Shown here: positions 26,253 through 34,589 of the stretch, in pieces | Layout of the letters: each line of letters opens with the position of its first letter | Numbering within the stretch: position 1 is the first letter of the stretch | Assembly: GCA_002699025.1 (NCBI GenBank) | Contig: PABA01000151.1 | Location: 1 to 64,000, forward strand | Direction: 5' to 3' | DNA from: Sandaracinus sp. | GTDB lineage: Bacteria > Myxococcota_A > Polyangia > Polyangiales > Houyiibacteriaceae | DNA length: 64,000 nt | Made by a program: the position numbers and the translations under genes | Notes under the pieces: model-generated | Told to the model about the DNA's origin: nothing | Database searches by the model: none | The model's input: only the letters and a program-made list of their open reading frames with translations

Positions 26253-26690
26253 ATGACCACCGAGAGCGAGACCCCCGCCCCCGAGCCGAGCGCCGACGAG
26301 CCCGGTGCCGACGCGCCCGGTGTCGACGCGCCCGGTGCCGACGAGCCCGGTGTCGACGAGCCCGGTGTCGACGTCACGCCCGCCGCCCTCGCGCTCATCG
26401 CCGAGCTGGTCGAGGAGCATGGCCCGCTGATGTTCCACCAGAGCGGCGGCTGCTGCGATGGGAGCGCGCCCATGTGCTACCCGCGCGGCGAGCTCCGCCT
26501 CGGCGCCCGCGACGTGCGCCTCGGCACCGTCGGCGAGCAGCCCTTCTACATCGGCGGCGATCAGTACGAGCGCTGGAAGCACACCCGCCTCACCCTCGAC
26601 GTCGTCGCGGGCCGCGGCGCCGGCTTCTCCCTCGAGGCCCCCCGCGGCGTCCGCTTCCTGATCCGCTCCGATCTCTGCGAGCCGACCTGA
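26253..26690 (+). CDS. DUF779 family protein
   Basis: A 145-residue protein. Residues 45-145 match DUF779: Gly-Pro-Leu-Met-Phe-His-Gln-Ser-Gly-Gly-Cys-Cys-Asp-Gly-Ser-Ala-Pro-Met-Cys, then Phe-Tyr-Ile-Gly-Gly-Asp-Gln-Tyr-Glu and Trp-Lys-His-Thr. The Cys-Cys..Cys cluster may bind metal. The family is known mainly as a genomic neighbour of AcoD-type aldehyde dehydrogenases, as here, so a role in that enzyme's maturation or activity is inferred. The first 40 residues are an unusual acidic Pro/Gly/Asp-Ala repeat encoded by 15-bp units. The ATG at 26253 is used; upstream codons are Arg/Ala-rich shadow. Confidence 0.88.
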   Translation: MTTESETPAPEPSADEPGADAPGVDAPGADEPGVDEPGVDVTPAALALIAELVEEHGPLMFHQSGGCCDGSAPMCYPRGELRLGARDVRLGTVGEQPFYIGGDQYERWKHTRLTLDVVAGRGAGFSLEAPRGVRFLIRSDLCEPT

Positions 26691-26894
26691 CGGCCGGCGG
26701 GGCGCTCGCTCCGCTCGCTCACGAACGGCTCGCTCTGCTCGCTCCGGGGGACAGGGAACGGAGGCGCGTCGGATGCGCGACGAGCCCTGCGGCCTATCGG
26801 GCGCCCGGGTCGGCGGCGCTCGCTCTGCTCTCTCGACGGCAGCGAACGGTCGGTCCTGCCGGGGCCGCGATGGGCAGGCCTCGTCGGCCGTGCG

Positions 26895-26930
26895 CGGGGA
26901 GGTCCGTCGACCGAGGCTCGGACCTCCCCG
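26895..26930. terminator. Bidirectional hairpin between DUF779 and lipase genes
   Basis: CGGGGAGGTCCG (26895-26906) pairs perfectly with CGGACCTCCCCG (26919-26930), a 12-bp stem with a 12-base loop, between convergent genes. The rest of the 26691-26953 gap has only CGCTCGCTC-type low-complexity sequence. Confidence 0.6.
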
Positions 26931-26953
26931 GCTGAGCGGGTTGCCCGTCGCGG

Positions 26954-27940
26954 TCAGAAGCGCGCGTAGAGGCGGCGGAGGAGCGCGGAGAGCTCGCCCT
27001 CGCGCTCGGGCGGCGTCGGCGCGAGGACCCCGTGCTCCTGGAGCACGCCGACCAGCTCGCGGGGCACGTGGCCGCCCCCGCCGACCACCGCGGCGTGGCC
27101 CGCGGGCAGCACCCGCACGTGCACGCGCTCGTCGGTGGCCATGCGCGCGTTCTCCTGCTCGTCGGTGCTGAAGACCAGGTCGTCCTCCACGCAGGCGCCC
27201 TCCTCGTCGCGGCGCCGGCAGGTGCCCGCCTCGTCCGTCACGATCTGCAGGTGCTCGCTCACGGCCGGGTGGAGCGGGCGCGGCTCCTGCCAGTAGGCCG
27301 AGCGTGGGTGGATCTCGACCCAGTTCGCGCCGGTCACGGCCTGGCAGACGGCGGTCGTGAAGCCGAGGGAGACCACGTGGAGCCAGGCCCAGCCGCAGTG
27401 GCGCGCGGCGTCGATGCCGGAGAAGGGTGACGAGACGGTCACCAGCCGCAGGTCGCCGGCCTCGGCGGGGGGCGGCTCGCCCATGCTCAGCGCGATGCGC
27501 GAGACCAGGCCGCCCTGGCTGTGGGCGAGCACGGTGATGCGCTGGCCGGGGAGCTCGCGGCGCAGCCGCTCGAGGCCGCGCTGGAGGTGCACGGCGGCGG
27601 CGCGCAGTGTGCGCCGGTAGTCGTAGTTGAAGCAGAGCGCCTGCTGACCGTGGAACTCGAAGACCTCGGCGAGGCGCTCGAACTGGCTGCCCGACGAGAA
27701 GCAGCCGTGCACGATCACGACGAGGGGTTGGTCCGGCTCGAGGGCGATGGCGTCGGGCTGATCGCCGGTGCACGCCGCGAAGCCCTCGAGCTCGAGGGGC
27801 GCGCGTGTCTCCTCGCCGGGCGCGCCGGTCGGCCCGGCGAAGCGCACGGGGGTGCTCGTGATGGTCGGCCCGCACCCCAGCGCGGCGGCGACGCAGAGCG
27901 CCGCGGCCGCGACATGGCACCGTCGCACGAACCAACCCAT
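26954..27940 (-). CDS. Lipase-like alpha/beta-hydrolase lipoprotein
   Basis: A 328-residue predicted exported lipoprotein. A twin-arginine-free signal ends in Ala-Ala-Leu-Gly-Cys (Cys23). The hydrolase fold shows Leu-Val-Val-Ile-Val-His-Gly-Cys-Phe (oxyanion loop His-Gly), nucleophile elbow Ala-His-Ser-Gln-Gly-Gly, and late residues Val-Leu-Pro-Ala-Gly-His-Ala that could supply the catalytic His. This resembles the triacylglycerol lipase/PGAP1-like group. Extra cysteine pairs fit a periplasmic or surface location. The substrate is unknown. Transcribed alone towards the hairpin at 26895-26930. Confidence 0.85.
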   Translation of the reverse strand: MGWFVRRCHVAAAALCVAAALGCGPTITSTPVRFAGPTGAPGEETRAPLELEGFAACTGDQPDAIALEPDQPLVVIVHGCFSSGSQFERLAEVFEFHGQQALCFNYDYRRTLRAAAVHLQRGLERLRRELPGQRITVLAHSQGGLVSRIALSMGEPPPAEAGDLRLVTVSSPFSGIDAARHCGWAWLHVVSLGFTTAVCQAVTGANWVEIHPRSAYWQEPRPLHPAVSEHLQIVTDEAGTCRRRDEEGACVEDDLVFSTDEQENARMATDERVHVRVLPAGHAAVVGGGGHVPRELVGVLQEHGVLAPTPPEREGELSALLRRLYARF

Positions 27941-28271
27941 CGCCCGAGACTAGCGTCAGCGCCCCGCTTCGTCAGGGGGCCGTCGGCCGCTTCGGTCGGG
28001 TCGAAGGGTCGCCGAAGGCCATGAGCACGACCCAGGTCGGCACGTTGGTCGCGGTCGGCCCACGCCGGGGGAGAGATGCGGCGTCCGGCCCCCGACTGCG
28101 CCCTGTGCGTGCGCGTCGTCTACGAAGCCCGTCCGGACGTGACGACGAGCGACGTGAGCGGCTGGTGCGTCGAGACCGCCCCCATGCGTCGCTCGAGTCC
28201 GCGGTCCCCGGCGCGCCCGTGGAGAGGCGTCGGCTGCGGCTCGACCGTCGGCCGGGGAGCCCTTCGCGCGG
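27941..28271. other. Intergenic region, no gene found
   Basis: About 330 bp between the lipase gene's start and the end of the reverse transcriptase gene, both on the minus strand. Frames here are shadow-like and I see no strong hairpin. The lipase promoter should lie at its left part, close to 27941-28000. Confidence 0.35.
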
Positions 28272-29660
28272 TCAGTCCGGACAGGCGTCGAGCATGGCGC
28301 GGAGCTTCGCGCCCTGGGCCGCGTCGAGCATCCCGATCCAGGCGATGCGCCCCCGGAGGTGCTCCCGGAAGCGCGGGTGCTTCGTCCGGTTCTGCGCCGC
28401 GAGGCCGGTCTTCTTCGCGTTGTGCAGGAGGGCCCGGAGCCGGCGCCGCTCCTTCCGCGAGACGTTGGCCTTGCGGTTCACGGTGACGCCCGTGACCTCC
28501 TGCCGGCCGCCGCGCCGCATCACGCGCGTCTTGGCCTCGTTCACGACGAAGCCCTCGTTCTTCACGACGTCGCGCACGGCCTTCAGGAGGCGCCCGGTCT
28601 TGCGCGGGTCGTCGCTCGAGAAGGTCAGGTCGTCGGCGTAGCGCGTGTAGGCGAAGCCGAGGCTGCCGGCGAGGCCGCCCAGGCGCCGGTCGAGCGCGTA
28701 GCAGGCGATGTTCGTGAGCATGGGGCTCGTGCAGGCCCCCTGCGGGAGCACCCGTTCGCCGAGGGCGACGTGGAAGACCTTCCCGTCGAGCTCGGCCTCG
28801 ACGCGGGGCGGCTCGGTGCAGAGGAGGGCCATCACCGTGGCGACGGACTCCGGGTAGCCAAAGACGCTCCGGAAGACGCCCTTCACGCGGCGGAAGCCGA
28901 GCGTCGGGAAGAAGTCCTCGAGGTCGAGGTTCACGACGACGCGCTTGCTGACGTGCGGCGTCGCGTTCGACTTCACGCTCCGGCCGCGCTGGAAGCCGTG
29001 CACGGTGGGCTGGGGTCCGACCCTCTCGAGGACGTGGACGAGGATCCACTCCTGCGCGCGGCGGAGGTCCTTCTTGGGCGCGCTGATGTGGCGCAGGCCG
29101 CCGGTCTTCTTGGGGACGGAGAAGCGGTGGTAGTGCACGAGCGCCGCGGCGCGCCGGTGGTAGGTGAGCCAGCGGAGCTTCGGGAGGTCGATGCCCATGG
29201 CCTCGGCGAGGGCCTTCGGCGTGGCGATGGGGGGCGCGCCGAAGCGGACGCCGTCCGGGCTCGGCGTGTGGCTCTCGAGGCCGGCGCTGACGCCCTCGCC
29301 GGCGTGCCAGACGCGCTCCTTCTTCGCCGTCTCCCAGGCCTCGCGCCGCTGCTTCGCCTCGAGCTCGCGCTCGATCTTCGCCTTCGCCCGGCGCTCCTTC
29401 GACTCCTTCCAGCGGCGCACGCGCTCCTGCTCGAGGGCCTTCTGCGGGTCGGCGACGACGGTCGCCTTCTTCCGGAGCTGGGCGAGCTCGTACTCGAGCT
29501 CGAGCGTCTCCTTCACCTCGTCGTCCGGGTCCTCCGGGAGCGGCTCGCTCGAGGGCCAGAAGCCGAGCTCGCGCATGCGGGCGAGCACGAGCTCCTCGTC
29601 GGCCGACTCGACGAGCTGCTGGTAGAGGGCCTTCTTCTTCTCCTTCGGATCGTCGGCCAT
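28272..29660 (-). CDS. Retron-type reverse transcriptase
   Basis: A 462-residue RT. Residues 1-150 are a charged, mostly helical extension (long Lys/Glu/Arg coiled coil near 60-115), as in the known long myxobacterial retron RTs. The RT core starts near 165. Motif A is Val-Val-Asn-Leu-Asp-Leu-Glu-Asp-Phe (Asp246), then Leu-Pro-Gln-Gly-Ala-Cys-Thr-Ser-Pro (305-313), catalytic Tyr-Ala-Asp-Asp (341-344) and the retron-typical Val-Thr-Gly (389-391), followed by a basic thumb. There is no maturase/HNH domain, so it is not a group II intron. It lies immediately downstream of an msr-msd locus whose RNA it would bind and partly copy into branched msDNA. It probably works with the SWIM and ARM proteins encoded upstream in anti-phage defence. 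Confidence 0.93.
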   Translation of the reverse strand: MADDPKEKKKALYQQLVESADEELVLARMRELGFWPSSEPLPEDPDDEVKETLELEYELAQLRKKATVVADPQKALEQERVRRWKESKERRAKAKIERELEAKQRREAWETAKKERVWHAGEGVSAGLESHTPSPDGVRFGAPPIATPKALAEAMGIDLPKLRWLTYHRRAAALVHYHRFSVPKKTGGLRHISAPKKDLRRAQEWILVHVLERVGPQPTVHGFQRGRSVKSNATPHVSKRVVVNLDLEDFFPTLGFRRVKGVFRSVFGYPESVATVMALLCTEPPRVEAELDGKVFHVALGERVLPQGACTSPMLTNIACYALDRRLGGLAGSLGFAYTRYADDLTFSSDDPRKTGRLLKAVRDVVKNEGFVVNEAKTRVMRRGGRQEVTGVTVNRKANVSRKERRRLRALLHNAKKTGLAAQNRTKHPRFREHLRGRIAWIGMLDAAQGAKLRAMLDACPD

Positions 29661-29708
29661 GGCGTCTTCGCGCGCGGCGGGGAGAGACGGGGAGAGAGGG
29701 CGACTCGG

Positions 29709-29956
29709 CTCGGGAGGACGCGCCGACGGGGCGGGGCGTCTACGTTCCTTGCGGAGGACGAGGCCGTTCCACTGAATGGGAGCCGTGCCCCCCGTGAGCC
29801 CGGGACACCGGAGGTGTCGAACCAGCGAAGGGTGCGGGGGGCATGGCTCCCGTGGTGACGAACGGACTCGTGACGAATGTCGAGCAGCTCGGCCAGCACG
29901 GCGTAGCACCGTGCGGATGGCTAGACCCGGCGCCTTCGTCGGCGCGTCCTCCCGAG
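29709..29956 (-). ncRNA. Retron msr-msd non-coding RNA
   Basis: Read on the minus strand, the locus begins with a1 CTCGGGAGGACGCGCCGACG (29956-29937) and ends with its perfect 20-bp reverse complement a2 (29728-29709). Just after a1 comes TAGC, with the candidate branching G at 29921. The msr part has hairpins such as GCACGG/CCGTGC and GAGC/GCTC. The msd is a long hairpin: a 17-bp stem (29851-29835 with 29794-29778, one mismatch) capped by an inner GACACC-TCC-GGTGTC hairpin (29818-29804). The RT start is 48 bp beyond a2. Transcript ends were not determinable. Confidence 0.92.
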
Positions 29957-30002
29957 ACGAGTTGCTTCTCTCTACGTCGTCGTGCGCGCCTCCTTCCCCC
30001 GT

Positions 30003-30152
30003 GCGGCCTTCGGCCCCGGCTCTCCGCCGTCCGCTGTCCGCTGTCCGTGACGCGGGCCCTTCGGCCTCGGCCGTCCGCCGTCCGCTCTCCGCTGTCCGTG
30101 ACGCGGGGCCTTCGGCCCCGGCTGCCTCCCGTCGGCCGTCCGCTGTCCGTGG
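30003..30152. repeat. Three 50-bp hairpin-bearing repeats upstream of msr
   Basis: Three tandem copies, period about 50 bp. Each has GGCCTTCGGCC-type hairpin sequence (best at 30106-30120, GGGGCCTTCGGCCCC) followed by a TCCGCTGTCCGTGACGC segment. They lie between the end of the SWIM gene (30307) and a1 of the retron RNA, so they would be transcribed upstream of msr if the locus is one operon. Confidence 0.8.
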
Positions 30153-30306
30153 GGGCGCGGTCGACGGGGCGGCTGCGGCCGCTCGCACGGAGGGAGGGGG
30201 CGGATGAGCTCGGCGCGCGCGTGCGCTCCGTACGCAGCGGCCCACACCGCGGCGGGCGGCTGCCCCCGACGGAGAGCGGACGGCCGACGGCGGACGGCCT
30301 GGACCG

Positions 30307-31980
30307 TCACGCTTCCTCCTCCAGGCGGCGCATGTGCACCAGCCGGAGCGCGAGCATGTGCTCGCAGGGGCCCTTCGTGAGCTTGTGCTTCTCGAACTCG
30401 GCGCAGGTGCAGGTGGCCTCGATGATGCTGCCCTCGTGGTCCACGTGGAGGAGGGGGCGCACTCGCGCGCCGGCGCCGCGCACGCTGCCGCTGAGCTTGT
30501 AGCCGGTCTGCACCGGGCGCCGCGCGATGAGCCGCGCGCCCCCGGCCTCGAAGATCGCCCGCGCCGCCTTCGCCTTCGGGTCGGCCTCCTCGGCGGCGGC
30601 CTTCAGCTTCGCGAGCTCCTTCTTCGCGTCGAAGGGGCTGTGGAAGAGGTCCCGGTGCCGGTACACGCCGCCCGGAAGATCGACCATCGCCCGGCCGGCC
30701 TGGCAGAGGAAGCTGAGCGCGCTCTTCACGTGCTCCTCCCCGAGCCCGGTCGCCTCGGCGAGCTGCGCCGGCGTGGCGAAGCGCGGCGCGCGCAGCGCGT
30801 GGTAGGTCGCGGCGAGCTGGTCGGCGCTCACGTCGACCTTCCGGCTCAGGAGCGAGAAGCGGCTCTCGCCGGTCCAGTCGTTGTCGGTCCAGCCGCTCAG
30901 GCCGAGCGTGAAGGTCGCGTCGCCGAGGTCGCAGACCCAGATCGTCGGCATGCCGTGGCCGGCGAGGTACACCTCGGCTCCTTCGAGGCTCCCGACGAGG
31001 CGCTCGAGGATGCGCAGGCGCCGCCGGCCCCAGGTGCGGATCGTCTGCCGCTTCGGCCCCTCGTAGACGGCCGCCGGCGAGAGCTCGATCGCGTGCTCCC
31101 AGGGCTCGAAGACCACCTTGGCCCGCCGCCCCGGCTCGAGCTCCCAGCGGAGCGCCCGCGGCGAGGCCTTCGCCTTGAAGCGCCGCACGAAGCGCACGAG
31201 GTTGAACACGTCGATGGGCGCGAGCTCGAGCCGCGTCAGCCCCATGGCCATCACGCTCTGCACCTGCAGGAAGCCGCGCACCCACGACTCGGGCAGGTCG
31301 ATCTTCTTCTCCGCGTGCGTCCCGCCGCCCGAGGTCACGCTGAAGCCGCTCGGCGACACGTCGAAGCGCGTGTCGCGGTAGGAGCGCATGCGGTTCAGGT
31401 GCCGGTAGAGGCGCGTCGAGTAGTCGACGTTCGTCGTGCCGCACTCGAAGGCGTCGATCTTCCGGAAGAGGTCGTACTTCATCGCGAAGCGCCCGTAGCT
31501 GGACTCGTCGCGGCTGAAGGCCTCGAAGGCGAGCTCGTCCGGGTGGACGGTGATCACCGGGTCGAGGATCCAGTCGAGCTCGTACTGGTCGGTCCAGACG
31601 TGCTCGAAGTACTGGCGGCGCGCGGCGCGGAAGGGGGCGAGGCGTGCGCGGCGGCGCTGGCGGAGCTCCTCGAGGCGCGCCTCTTTCTGCTCGAGCTCGG
31701 CGCGGAGGTCTTCGCTCTTCAGGGCGAGCGATTGGAGGAACTTCCGGTCCTGCTCCTCGAGCCAGGCGCGGAACTCGAGCCGATCCTTCGGGCGGTACTT
31801 CAGGTCGCTCACGACGACCGCGTGGAGCGCGGCGAGCCCCTCGCGGACGACGAGCGGGCGGGCGAGGTCCCCCTCGAGGAAGCTCGGCTCGCGGAGCACG
31901 TTGGTCGCGAAGGCGACGCGGCTGTGGCCGAGGTCGCTCGCGATGCCGCTCGAGCCGGCGTACTTGAACTGGAGCTTCAC
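30307..31980 (-). CDS. Winged-helix/SWIM zinc-finger protein of the retron locus
   Basis: A 557-residue protein starting with GTG at 31980, which overlaps the stop of the ARM gene (GTGA). A coiled coil lies near residues 75-125 (Leu-Arg-Ala-Glu-Leu-Glu-Gln-Lys-Glu-Ala-Arg-Leu-Glu-Glu-Leu). A winged-helix-like segment is near 395-445 (Ala-Thr-Pro-Ala-Gln-Leu-Ala-Glu-Ala-Thr-Gly-Leu). The end is a SWIM zinc finger, Cys-x-Cys-x12-Cys-x-His (Cys524, Cys526, Cys539, His541), a nucleic-acid or protein-binding module. With the ARM protein and RT this is the accessory set I recall for type XIII retrons (WH-SWIM protein). It is either the effector or a regulator of it; which is unknown to me. Confidence 0.87.
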   Translation of the reverse strand: MKLQFKYAGSSGIASDLGHSRVAFATNVLREPSFLEGDLARPLVVREGLAALHAVVVSDLKYRPKDRLEFRAWLEEQDRKFLQSLALKSEDLRAELEQKEARLEELRQRRRARLAPFRAARRQYFEHVWTDQYELDWILDPVITVHPDELAFEAFSRDESSYGRFAMKYDLFRKIDAFECGTTNVDYSTRLYRHLNRMRSYRDTRFDVSPSGFSVTSGGGTHAEKKIDLPESWVRGFLQVQSVMAMGLTRLELAPIDVFNLVRFVRRFKAKASPRALRWELEPGRRAKVVFEPWEHAIELSPAAVYEGPKRQTIRTWGRRRLRILERLVGSLEGAEVYLAGHGMPTIWVCDLGDATFTLGLSGWTDNDWTGESRFSLLSRKVDVSADQLAATYHALRAPRFATPAQLAEATGLGEEHVKSALSFLCQAGRAMVDLPGGVYRHRDLFHSPFDAKKELAKLKAAAEEADPKAKAARAIFEAGGARLIARRPVQTGYKLSGSVRGAGARVRPLLHVDHEGSIIEATCTCAEFEKHKLTKGPCEHMLALRLVHMRRLEEEA

Positions 31981-34589
31981 TCGGCCGCCTCCGGGGCGGG
32001 CGGGGCGGCGTCGCTCCGCACGCGCAGGTCGGTCTCGATGGCCGGGTGCTTCGTCTGCAGCACGGCCAGCGCGTGGGCGACGCGTTCGAAGTCGCCGCGC
32101 GTGTGCGTGCGGAGGAGCTCGGCCATCAGCCCGGCCGCGAATTGCGCCTGGCGTTCGTCGCGGAGCCCGCGCCGGAGCAGGAGCTCGAGCACGCCCCACT
32201 TCAGCGCGCGGGAGGGCCAGGTGTCGAAGAGCACGGCGCGGAAGTAGCCCTCGAGGCGCGCGAGGGGCACGAAGCCGTCGCGGAGGTGCGTCTGCATCAG
32301 GCCGAGGGCGAAGGCGCGCATGGCCCGGCTCGGGTGCTCGCTCAGCCGGTAGAGCACCTGCTCGGCGTCGAGCTCGTCGAAGTGGCGCACGACCAGCTCG
32401 CGGCCGAGGGCCTCGACCTCCTCGTCGTTCGAGTCGCAGAGGCCGACGAGGCCGTCCATGCCGAGGTGCTCGAGACCGACCTCGTCGCGGAGGAGCGCGA
32501 AGGCGACGTCGCGCGTGTCGTCCCACTCGCTCTCGGCGAGGGCGAAGAGCGGCGCGGGGTCGGCGCGGAGCGCCTCGACGTTCGCGCGGAGGAGGGCGTG
32601 GGCGGCGGCGCGGACGGCGGCGAGCTCGTCGCCCGCCATGGTCACGAGGCGCGGCAGGCCGAGCGCCTTCAGGCCCTCGGGGTGCGCGGCGAGGAGGGCG
32701 CCGGCGACGCTCCGACCGGCGGCCGAGCCCTCGTCGAGCCAGGCGAGGATCGCGTCGAGCTCGAGGCGGGCGCCGAGCTCGGCGACCAGGGCCTCGCGGG
32801 CGACGCGGGCGAAGCCGCCGTGGCGGTTCTCTTCGTCGGGCTGCTTCAGGATCGCGAGGAAGCCCTCGGCGTGGGCGGCGCGGAGGGCCGGGTCCGCGCG
32901 GAAGGCCTCGACGAGCGTGCGCGCGACGTGGTCGCGGAGCACCGGGTCGACGGCGAGGGGGAGCTGGAAGATGCTCCGCTCCTCGCGGGTCCAGGTCGGG
33001 GCGCTCTGGTCGAGCCAGCGTTGGGCGATGGCGCGCACGGCGGGGTGGCCCGACTGGGGGTGCATGAGCAAGCGCGCGAGGAGGCCGAGGTCCGGGCGGG
33101 CCGGGTCGAAGCGGCGGTCGAGCTCGGCGCAGACCTTCTCGACGAGCGGCGTGCCGGCCGTGAACTCCTCGGGGGCGCCCAGGAGGCCGAGGAGCTGGGC
33201 GAGGCTGGCGTGGCGGAGGAGCTCCGGGTGGCGCTCGAGGCCCTCGAGGCCGAAGTGGAAGACGTCGGGGAGCTTCGCGCCCGTGAGCACGCGGAGGTAG
33301 GCCTCGCGACCCGCGTCCCAGAGCGCCGGGAAGCTCTCCTCGCGGCCCTGCTTCGGGCGGCCGACGACCGCGGGCGAGCGGTAGCGCCAGCGGAGCTTGC
33401 GATCGAGGACCAGCCGTTCGCCGCCGCCGAAGAGGACGCGGCCGAGGAGGTAGCAGCGGCCGTAGGCGCCGACGAGGCCCTTGGGCGGGCGGAGGTCTTT
33501 TGGCGAGTAGTGCACGAGCACCTCGGCGGCCGTGCGCGCGTAGGCGGCGGGCTGATGGCGGGCGAGGTCGCGGAGGTGACGCCAGCAGGCGCGGCGCACG
33601 TACTGCTGCGTCTTCGGGGAGAAGACGGAGAGAGGCTTCTTCTTGCCGTCCCAGCCGCTCTTCAGGTTGGCGGTCGCACCGGGGCTCGTCAGCGCCGCGT
33701 GCTCGACGGCGTGGGCGAGGAAGCCGAAGGTCTTGGCGTCGCGCCGGAGCATGGCGCGCTTGAGGACACTCTTGGCGTAGCGCCAGACGTGGGGGCGCTC
33801 GATCTGCGCGCGGGCGAGGATGCGGCGCGCGGCGCCGACGGTGACCGGGGTGCCGGCCTCGTAGAGCACGTCGGCGACGAGGCCGAGGCGGCGCGGGTCG
33901 CCGGCGAGGGCGGCCTTCACGAGCGCCTTCACGTCCTCCTTCTTGCGGCTCTCCTCGTCCATGGCGCCGAGCACCTCGGCGACGGCGGGCGGGAGGCGCT
34001 GCAGGCCGCGCTGGCGGGCCGCGGCGAGGGCGGCGCGGAGCGTGTCGCGGGCGTCGTCCGGGAGCGCCTTCGAGCCGTGGAGGAGGCGGAGGGCCTCGAC
34101 GCCGCTCCGCCGCCGCGAGAGGTTCTTCTTCTCGGCGAGGGCGATGGCGAGGGGCAGGGCGCGCGGGTCGCCGAGGCGGGCGAGGCTCTCGACGAGGAGG
34201 CAGGCCTCGCCGCGCTTGCCGGCGACGGCGGCCTCGGCGGCGGCGTGCAGCGCGTCGGCCGCGTCCGTCTTCCCACGCCAGGCGCAGCGGAGGGCGGCGC
34301 GGCAGCGGGCGGCCGGGTCGCCGCCCTTCAGCGCGGTGATGAGATCCCAGCCGGGGACGAGCTCGGCGAAGCCCTCGTCCTTCAGCTGCTGGACGGCGAG
34401 GGCGAAGGGCTCCTGGGCCTGGTCGGCCGGGTAGGGGCCGTAGGAGGTGCCGCCGCCGAGCTGCGCGGCGGAGGGGCCGCGGGCGACGCGGACGAGGACC
34501 GTGCCCGGCGTCGAGGCCGGCTCGAGGGAGACGACGGCGACGCGGTCGTGGCCGCTCTGTCGGTGGAGCCGGACGGGGTCGATCTGCAC
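31977..34589 (-). CDS. ARM/HEAT-repeat protein of the retron locus
   Basis: An 870-residue protein from a GTG start at 34589. The N-terminal 90 residues form a strand-rich domain (Val-Ala-Val-Val-Ser-Leu-Glu, Thr-Val-Leu-Val-Arg-Val-Ala-Arg-Gly, Phe-Ala-Leu-Ala-Val-Gln-Gln-Leu) reminiscent of a WGR domain. The rest is about twenty ARM/HEAT-like helical pairs (for example Leu-Ala-Arg-Leu-Gly-Asp-Pro-Arg-Ala-Leu-Pro-Leu-Ala). It has no catalytic motif that I can see. It is the first gene of a tightly coupled pair with the SWIM gene (4-bp overlap) and is the expected ARM partner of a type XIII-like retron. Confidence 0.85.
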   Translation of the reverse strand: MQIDPVRLHRQSGHDRVAVVSLEPASTPGTVLVRVARGPSAAQLGGGTSYGPYPADQAQEPFALAVQQLKDEGFAELVPGWDLITALKGGDPAARCRAALRCAWRGKTDAADALHAAAEAAVAGKRGEACLLVESLARLGDPRALPLAIALAEKKNLSRRRSGVEALRLLHGSKALPDDARDTLRAALAAARQRGLQRLPPAVAEVLGAMDEESRKKEDVKALVKAALAGDPRRLGLVADVLYEAGTPVTVGAARRILARAQIERPHVWRYAKSVLKRAMLRRDAKTFGFLAHAVEHAALTSPGATANLKSGWDGKKKPLSVFSPKTQQYVRRACWRHLRDLARHQPAAYARTAAEVLVHYSPKDLRPPKGLVGAYGRCYLLGRVLFGGGERLVLDRKLRWRYRSPAVVGRPKQGREESFPALWDAGREAYLRVLTGAKLPDVFHFGLEGLERHPELLRHASLAQLLGLLGAPEEFTAGTPLVEKVCAELDRRFDPARPDLGLLARLLMHPQSGHPAVRAIAQRWLDQSAPTWTREERSIFQLPLAVDPVLRDHVARTLVEAFRADPALRAAHAEGFLAILKQPDEENRHGGFARVAREALVAELGARLELDAILAWLDEGSAAGRSVAGALLAAHPEGLKALGLPRLVTMAGDELAAVRAAAHALLRANVEALRADPAPLFALAESEWDDTRDVAFALLRDEVGLEHLGMDGLVGLCDSNDEEVEALGRELVVRHFDELDAEQVLYRLSEHPSRAMRAFALGLMQTHLRDGFVPLARLEGYFRAVLFDTWPSRALKWGVLELLLRRGLRDERQAQFAAGLMAELLRTHTRGDFERVAHALAVLQTKHPAIETDLRVRSDAAPPAPEAAE

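Noticed and set aside
28272-29660. Diversity-generating retroelement or group II intron RT
   Set aside because: No template/variable repeat pair or Avd-like gene is nearby, no maturase or HNH domain is present, and a retron msr-msd with exact a1/a2 lies directly upstream.
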